A stretch of DNA of 25,986 bases, from assembly GCA_016098155.1 (NCBI GenBank), contig JAAAJB010000512.1, positions 1-25,986 on the forward strand, given 5' to 3'. The DNA is from Actinomortierella ambigua (taxonomy: Eukaryota > Mortierellomycota > Mortierellomycetes > Mortierellales > Mortierellaceae). The notes beneath the pieces were generated by a model. It was not told the origin of the DNA. It saw only the letters and a program-made list of their open reading frames with translations, and did not search any database. Position numbers and translations under genes: made by a program. Shown piece by piece: positions 19,401 to 25,986 of this stretch (position 1 is its first letter; the number at the start of each line of letters is the position of its first letter).

Positions 19401-22400
19401 GCGTGTGACACTCTACACAGCCCGTGACGATGCGTACTGCGATGAGGTACTTGACCTTCCTGATTATGATCCCGACTATCCCTTGACATTGCTCGACTCG
19501 TTTGAGATACCGTATTTGGTGGAGATCCAAGGCCGAACTGGTAAGACCACAGACGTGGCATGGCGCCGCTACATCCTGGGATTCAGCACCAAGAACAACA
19601 CTGTCTTTACATGGCGCAGGAACGACGATGACAGCCTGCCCACTTTGTTCTCCAAAGAGTGTCTCCCACCACAGGTCATTGATCGCGCCGTCAATGTGGA
19701 GTCTTTTGCTGGCACGTTGCCACGCTCGCTCCATTCGACGCACGTTAATGTCTTTGCTACGTATTCAAAAGCGGAGTCAAACATCTCGTATTGGCAGTGT
19801 GGACGTGACTTTCATACGCACCCCGCAGGCGAGGGCGCCTCCATCTGGCAGCGTGCAGAGCGGATCACCACTGGCGACAATCTACTTTTTTTCCAGTGCG
19901 GAGCAAATGGCAAGCTTGCTCTCGGTAAGTTTTATTCCCTTTTCAAACAAATATGATTGGTTGCCTCATCCTATGTCCACAGTCTTTTGACTAAAAATCA
20001 TCCCAACCCACCCTCTCCTATCCTTTTTTTCGCTTCATGAATCTCTAATCAATCAAGTCTACGAGAACCCCGATGGCAAGTACGAGCTTGAGATTTGGGG
20101 CTCTGTTGGCGGAAGGGCATCGGAACGATTGGAAGGCCGCTTTGAGGGGCTAGATCGGATCTATGACCTGGACTGGATGGTGACGGCGGATGCGCGGCAC
20201 AACCTCGCCGTAGCCTTCCAGAACACAGTCTGGATGTACTCGCCGATCCGCACGGACTCTGTGACGAGTCCACCTCGCTGGGAGAGTTTTATGCAAGTGA
20301 TGGTACCGAGTTTTATCAAGCATCCCATCTCAACGATCGCATGGCTCGACATGGGTACCTTGTCTGTCGGCGCTGGTGGCACCATGATGCTGTACACCAA
20401 GTGGCTCAGTGAGGAAAACATGAAGATCGCGCCTGGGTATGAAGAGATTCAGAATATGCCGACACTCCATCATGCGCTTTCGACTCTGCATGGACCGTTG
20501 CCGGACTATCATCCCAATTTGCTCACCGAGTTTTTTATGTGGGGTAGGTCCTATTTTCCCCTTCCCTTCTAATTCGTGTCGATGCTGCGCACCAACTAGT
20601 GTCTCTATGATCTAAACATATAAATCTGCATTGCTCTTGGTGTGACTTGTGCAAACTTCTATTTAATAGGTAAGATGGAGGTCGTTCGCAAGATTCTCTT
20701 CAGTCTTTACCATTACATCCGCTACGTCGAACAGGCAGGCGACACCTCGACTAGTCCTTTGCCAATCCCCCTCGAAGTGATTCTGAAGACAGACGAGGTA
20801 AAGAATCGCTGTCATGCGTCTATCCAAAGGCCGTACTCCATTTTTTTGGAGGAAGAAAAAAGCCTAGTGTCTCTAATTCTCCTTTTGTTATTTTTTTCTA
20901 TCTAGGACGCGCAGCCGGAGAAGGCAAACATCAGCGACCTGTTTGCCAATGATGATGACACCAAGGCGTAAGTTTTCCATTCTTCTCATTCTTGCTATTC
21001 GAAGGTTTTTCCTGTTGGGCTTTTCGTTAATCAACCAGACCCTTACCTTGATATAGGACGGACGAGAGCAAGTTTTTAACGGATAAGACAAGCAAGCAGA
21101 TGGTGGAGTTTCTGACTCGTGTACCGCTAGCGGGGCTATCCAAGAATGCACAGCTTCAGCTGACTGCTTTTATCGAGGGTTTTGCCCAGGTAGGATGGTG
21201 ATTCGTGTTAAAAAAAAAAAGAGTCGCATTGGAGGCTAAGTAACGGAAGTGTTGTCTCATATTTACAAGCTCCCTTTTTTTCCCTCACCCGCATCATGTC
21301 CCAACTAGTTTGATGGTCAGCAAGGAACTGTGGATGAAAATGGAGTGCAATTCATGATGTTTGTGCGACGGTTCAACTACCTCAGTTATATCTTACCACC
21401 AAGTCAGCGGCCGACGATGTTGAGTTATCGCGATATTGCGTGGGCGTACAATAGCGAGTCTCAGGTACGAAAACACGCCCTTTTTGAGGGTTTACCTGGG
21501 TTTTTTTTCTGCATCCCAATAATTCTTTGTTTGTAAGCTCTACAACTTACACTATTTTTTTTTCTGATATTGTTTTTTAACAGGACCTGCTTCTGGACTT
21601 TTGTGTCAGCTCGTTAAAAGGTCCTATGGTGTGGTCGGATGCTCGCACGCTAGGACTTTTTCTATGGTTGCGAAAGAAAGAGACTGTTGTAAGTATTGGA
21701 TAACACCATCCTTTTATGTATTCTCAAGACTCCAAAGTAGAGTGCCATATTCAACGGCTGACCATTCTCTCCATCTCTCATTCTCTTCTCCGCCCCCCCC
21801 CCCCTTTTTTTTGTTCTCCTTTCTTTCTGTCTACTAGCTCCAGCAGCTAGAACTCATTGCCCGGAACCAGTACATGGGTAAGGATGGCAGTAAGGACCCC
21901 GTGGCGTGCACGCTTCTGTACATTGCCCTCCGCAAGCGCAAGCTACTGCATGGGCTCTGGCGGACGTCGCATGGTCATGCGGAGCAAGGCAAGATGACCC
22001 AGTTCCTCGCCAATGATTTCGAGGTAGTCCGGTGGAAGACGGCGGCGCTGAAGAATGCGTTTGCGCTGTTGGGCAAGCAGCGGTTTGAGTATGCGGCGGC
22101 GTTTTTCTTGCTGGGCGACAAGCTGCAGGATGCGGTCAATGTTTGTATCAAGCAGTTGAATGATGTCCAGCTGGCTATTGCCATCTGTAGGGCTTATGAG
22201 CCAGGTAAGCATGTTCTTTTTTTTTCTCATGTCATTTTTGGAGAACGAAGGTGAGAACGAAGGTAGCTGGTTCGTGAAAGATTTGAAAGATTAGCTAATT
22301 ACAAACTTTTGTTATTGTTTTTGGTGGTTATGTTTTCCAGGTGACATGGGACCAGTCCTCACAGGGCTGCTGAACGACCAGCTAAAGACAGCCTCGGATC

Positions 22401-25400
22401 CATGGTTTAGGAGCATAGTACTCTCGATGCTAGGCCGAACGTCACAGTCGATCCAGGAGACGTTGGTCCCGAGCGAGGTGGAGGTGAAGGCAACCGGTCA
22501 AACGACGATGCATCGTGATCCTACCCTTTTGCTGCTCTATCGCCACCTGCTCAACAAGATTCCTGGATCACTCAAACTCGAGGGCGACGAAGAGTACTCG
22601 GCAGTGGTGCGTGCTGCGGAAGCCTACGAGCACTTTGGGTGCCCTTTGCTGAGTCTGGTCATCTTGAAGCATTGGGGCTATGTCCTACCCACGGATGAGC
22701 CGCCGTCGAGCAAGAAGAAAAAGATTAAGAAGAGTAGCGGGCGTGAGCCAAGCTCCACCACGACTGCCGCCTTTGATTCAGAGCCAATGTCACTGTCGTC
22801 CTTTTGGGGCGTAGGTGACAGCAAGGACCCGAAGCCAGCGAAGACTGCACCTCCCCATGGCGATGCTGCGCCGGAAGGAGCACTTCAAACAACATCGACG
22901 ACGACGAACGGCCAGCAAAAGGAAGACGCTTCCGCCGCTACTTCCACGGGCACGTTTAGTATGGGCGGGTTCATGGGCGGGTTCCGCTCAAGCATGGCGC
23001 CATCGGCGGCCCCGAGCGCCTTGGACGATGGCATGCTGGATTTTGACAGCTTTGGGTTTGGGATGCCACCGGCGGCTTCAAAGCCCAAGACGTCACCATC
23101 ACCTCCACCACCACCACCACCGACGTCCAAACCCAAAAACATGTTGGATATCTTTGGTGGATTTGGTCCGCCAATGGATGACGGGCTAGGGACGAGTTCC
23201 AACGATGCTTCGGGTGGCGTATCGCCTTCAGAGTCGTCTAAAGACATCCGTGGTGGTCAGGACGAGACGACAGAGGAAGGTGCACGGGGCTCGGAAGAGC
23301 TTCTCAATGACTATATTACGACCTTGGTTGTCCAGCTTCTGACAGTAAGGACGGGTTCACGGTGACAATTTGGTTGCTTGGTTTTGCAACGAAGATATGG
23401 CACAGTTGGAAGAGCACTTTTCTCATGGATTCTTTGTTTTACTGACACCCATTTATTCATTTTTGTTTTTGTTTGTTTGTTTGGCATTCCCTATCACAAC
23501 TTTTGACTCGTTCTAGCCGATGGCCTCCGCATTGAGGACAGTGTCGTTGAAGCCGGAGCTGTTGACGACGCCCGAGTTTAAAGGCTATGTGGAGAACATC
23601 AAGTACGGATGGGACAAGCTGTCGGAGCACGCCAATGTATCGAGTGTGGTGCTGGAGCAAGCGCTGATCAACAAGTGTATCGAGATTGACACGTTGCCGG
23701 TCTGCTTCCATTGGCTGGCGACGACGATGAGCACCGGTTCGCCTATTTCTTCAATTGTGGGGCATTACTCCGAGTCGTGCTACTCCATGGTCGCCATCGT
23801 CCTGACGGCGAAGCTGACACCGTGCATGAAGGCCCATATTAAGGAATATGCCAGGTAAAGAAGCGGAGGGGAAAAAAAGGAAACGAAAAAATCTGGCTGC
23901 AGCAGAGCACGCTCCCCGGATGTGTGTGTTTGTGTGTATGTGCGCGTATGGAAGAAGCGGGGGTGGGAGCGGGACTCGTGCGGTATATATTTGACTTGGC
24001 CTATTCTAACCACCTTCTCACTTTTACCCTTCTTCGTTTTGATCTCTATCCACAGGAGTATCCTCGAGTCTTCGAACGAATGGTACAATCTAGCGCGGAC
24101 GGTCTTGTCGATCGAACTGGCCTTGCCACGCTGGGAGCAAATGGTGCTGGCAAGCTACATCATGTTGGCAGCGATGGCGTTGCAGGGACAGGATTATGCG
24201 ACGCTTTCGGGGATGTTGTTCCAGTGGCGGCGATTCAGCGGCTTTGTGATGGGCGACCGTGGTGGAGCCGTAAAGGTGATTGGTGAGGTGCTGTCCGGGC
24301 GTCTACACTCACCTTTGGACCCACGGATGCTCACGTTTGGCAATCCAAATGGTGGTGGGCTCGGTGGCAGCGGCAGTGGCAGCGGCGGCGAGGGGGGTGC
24401 CAATAGCAGCTCGAGTCGACAACGACTACAGCGCGCAATCATGGATGCAGCGACGACGAACGCGTTGGTGATGGGGCTGGAGGGCCTGTTGCGGGACTAT
24501 GGCCATCGGATGTCGGACGAGACACGACGGTTTGTGGCGAGCTCGTTCCTGGACCAGTTGATCCGATCGGGTATCCAGCTGGAGCGGCAGGCGATTCAAA
24601 TCATGGAGACCGAGTTTTGTTCTCAGCAGAGTACAAATGGACATGGGCCTTCTCCTCAGAGCCAGGGCGGAGCCAGTGGCGCGGTCAGCCCTAGCCAGGA
24701 CCATTTACGTGGATATCTGGAGACTTGGCAACGAAAGTACTGGGTCTTGCTCAGTGGCCTGGAGAGTGGTGGGCATTTGTTGCCTCTTGTCGGCGCTTTC
24801 ATGGTAAGTTGAGAACTGAAAGCGAAATGGAACGGACGATCGGAGTAGCAGTGACTGCACAACTACGGAAACCCCGAGAGATGACTATCATAACTCAGCG
24901 TAATACTTTCCTTTTGATTCGCAACTTTTGTATAACTATAGGAGTCAAGGAGGGCAGCACATGAACATACATCGCCCGTACCGACGGAGGATACGACCAT
25001 TCTTTACAAGACACGGTCGGTGATAACATCATTTTCGTTCCATCCTATCGAGAAGAGCACCGTGGCGCTTTGCTCACGGACAGATATCATCGAAGTTGAC
25101 CTTTCCCGTTCGATGGAGTTCCAAAAGGCTCTTCCAGGCATGGAGGAGGCATCGGATATGGAGTCGGACATGGACTTGGATGAAGAGGAGGAGCTCGGCT
25201 TAGAGGAGGAGCTAGCCAACTTGGCTGCCAGCACTGCAGAGCTATCGTCGACTCGGCCCTCCAGCATCGCTACCACCAATGGAGGAGGAGGAGGGACAGG
25301 AGCAGGACATGGAGAAGGATCTCATGATGCGAATGAAGGATCCAAAACCCACAGCAATATTCAGAACGTGTTTAAGAATTTGTTCGGCACTGCAAAGCAG

Positions 25401-25986
25401 CCACCTTCCACTTTGGCGTCCGGTGGCCAAGCAGCAGGATCTCAACGAGGACTGTTGTTAGGGGACAAATCTGCACGAGGTACAGAGAGGCGCAGGTCGA
25501 TTGTGGTGGACAATGTGTTGATCCGAGCCGATATTTTGGCCACCTGTTCTGAGAGCCATCCAAGTTTCCCTCTGTACCTGACTGGCCATAACCCTGCACT
25601 TGACTACCCGACTGCTACACTGTGGCAGTTTGGCCAACCTCGCGAGCTGAACACGTACAATGGTGCAACTGGGAAGGTGACAAAGTAAGTTTTACTGTGG
25701 AATGCACTTTTGAATTATTTTTGTTGTTGATCTTAACAGTTTTATCTTTGCCATCCCTCTTTAAACTGCTCCTGACATTCTGTTCTACCTCCATTCATTC
25801 TCTGCGGATGATATAGGATCCACTTTGATTCGTTTGGCCAAAAGTTTGGTGCGACAGATGTGAAGGGCTACATGCACCTTTGGCGGTTCGATTCCAACAC
25901 GCTTGGTTCAAAGCCGTTCTTGACGCTACAATGCCACAACAAGATTGCACGAGACTTTTGCTTCCTCGGCTCGAGTTCTGTGCTGG
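16500..25986 (+). CDS. RAV1: Rav1/DMX-like (rabconnectin-3-like) V-ATPase assembly factor, 3' truncated by window
   Basis: Twenty-four exons: 16500-16586, 16737-16874, 17037-17099, 17198-17267, 17384-17462, 17570-17636, 17760-17899, 18029-18377, 18533-18671, 18814-19052, 19198-19288, 19373-19924, 20058-20543, 20670-20797, 20906-20967, 21057-21189, 21309-21464, 21584-21688, 21838-22204, 22341-23344, 23517-23854, 24056-24803, 24942-25684, 25817-end. The frame is open throughout (at least 2151 codons). N-terminal WD40 units show VQFSPDGDLFATMS, VKVWH, CRIWSPLL and VSLWKLK. The Rav1 core follows (about 640-1170) with SYRDIAWAYNSESQ, LGLFLWLRKKE, KMTQFLANDF, ALKNAFALLGKQRFE and FFLLGDKLQDA. Then comes a low-complexity linker (1200-1465). 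From about 1850 a C-terminal WD40 part begins, with KPFLTLQCHNKIARDF at the edge. Rav1 scaffolds RAVE, which reassembles V1 onto Vo of the vacuolar ATPase. The C-terminal extension makes it DMXL-like and longer than yeast Rav1 (about 1357 aa). Intron 4 appears to be GC-AG. Confidence 0.95.

Overview
This window is nuclear DNA from a filamentous fungus. The genes are intron-rich with short GT-AG introns, and the proteins include a Sec11 signal peptidase subunit, a RAVE/DMX-type protein, a four-repeat annexin and a P450 with fungal features. The annexin, the long DMX-like Rav1, and a decayed F-box/leucine-rich-repeat gene suggest an early-diverging lineage, most likely Mortierellomycotina. The lineage call is inference; the fungal assignment is firm. 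I found no tRNA, rRNA, CRISPR, transposon with ends, or bacterial-type operon.

Layout: (1) 1-5362 is gene-poor. It holds one small secreted cysteine-rich protein gene (1482-1757, +) and three decayed or unexplained coding remnants: 406-768 (-), an F-box/LRR pseudogene at 2340-3982 (-), and an open coding-like stretch at 4905-5210 (+). (2) 5363-12748 holds three multi-exon genes, all on the minus strand: an aldo-keto reductase (4 exons, 352 aa), an annexin with a long Pro/Gly/Tyr-rich N-terminus (6 exons, 480 aa), and a cytochrome P450 of the fatty-acid/alkane hydroxylase type (5 exons, 554 aa). (3) 12749-13761 is a divergent intergenic region between the P450 and SEC11. (4) 13762-16114 (+) holds two complete tandem SEC11 genes. 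Each has four exons of exactly matching lengths (15, 110, 147 and 238 nt) and encodes 169 aa; the second copy is strongly diverged next to the catalytic serine. (5) 16500-25986 (+) holds a very large RAV1/DMX-like (rabconnectin-3-like) gene, read here as 24 exons and at least 2151 codons. It runs off the right edge inside a C-terminal WD40 region.

All exon joins given were worked out by hand from splice sites and reading-frame phase, and every join keeps the frame open. The genes have mostly unrelated housekeeping or metabolic roles: secretory-pathway processing (SEC11 pair), V-ATPase assembly (RAV1), Ca2+/membrane binding (annexin), and redox metabolism (AKR, P450). I see no sign that the window as a whole is one pathway. 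The most notable item is the SEC11 tandem pair, with one canonical and one divergent but apparently intact catalytic subunit.
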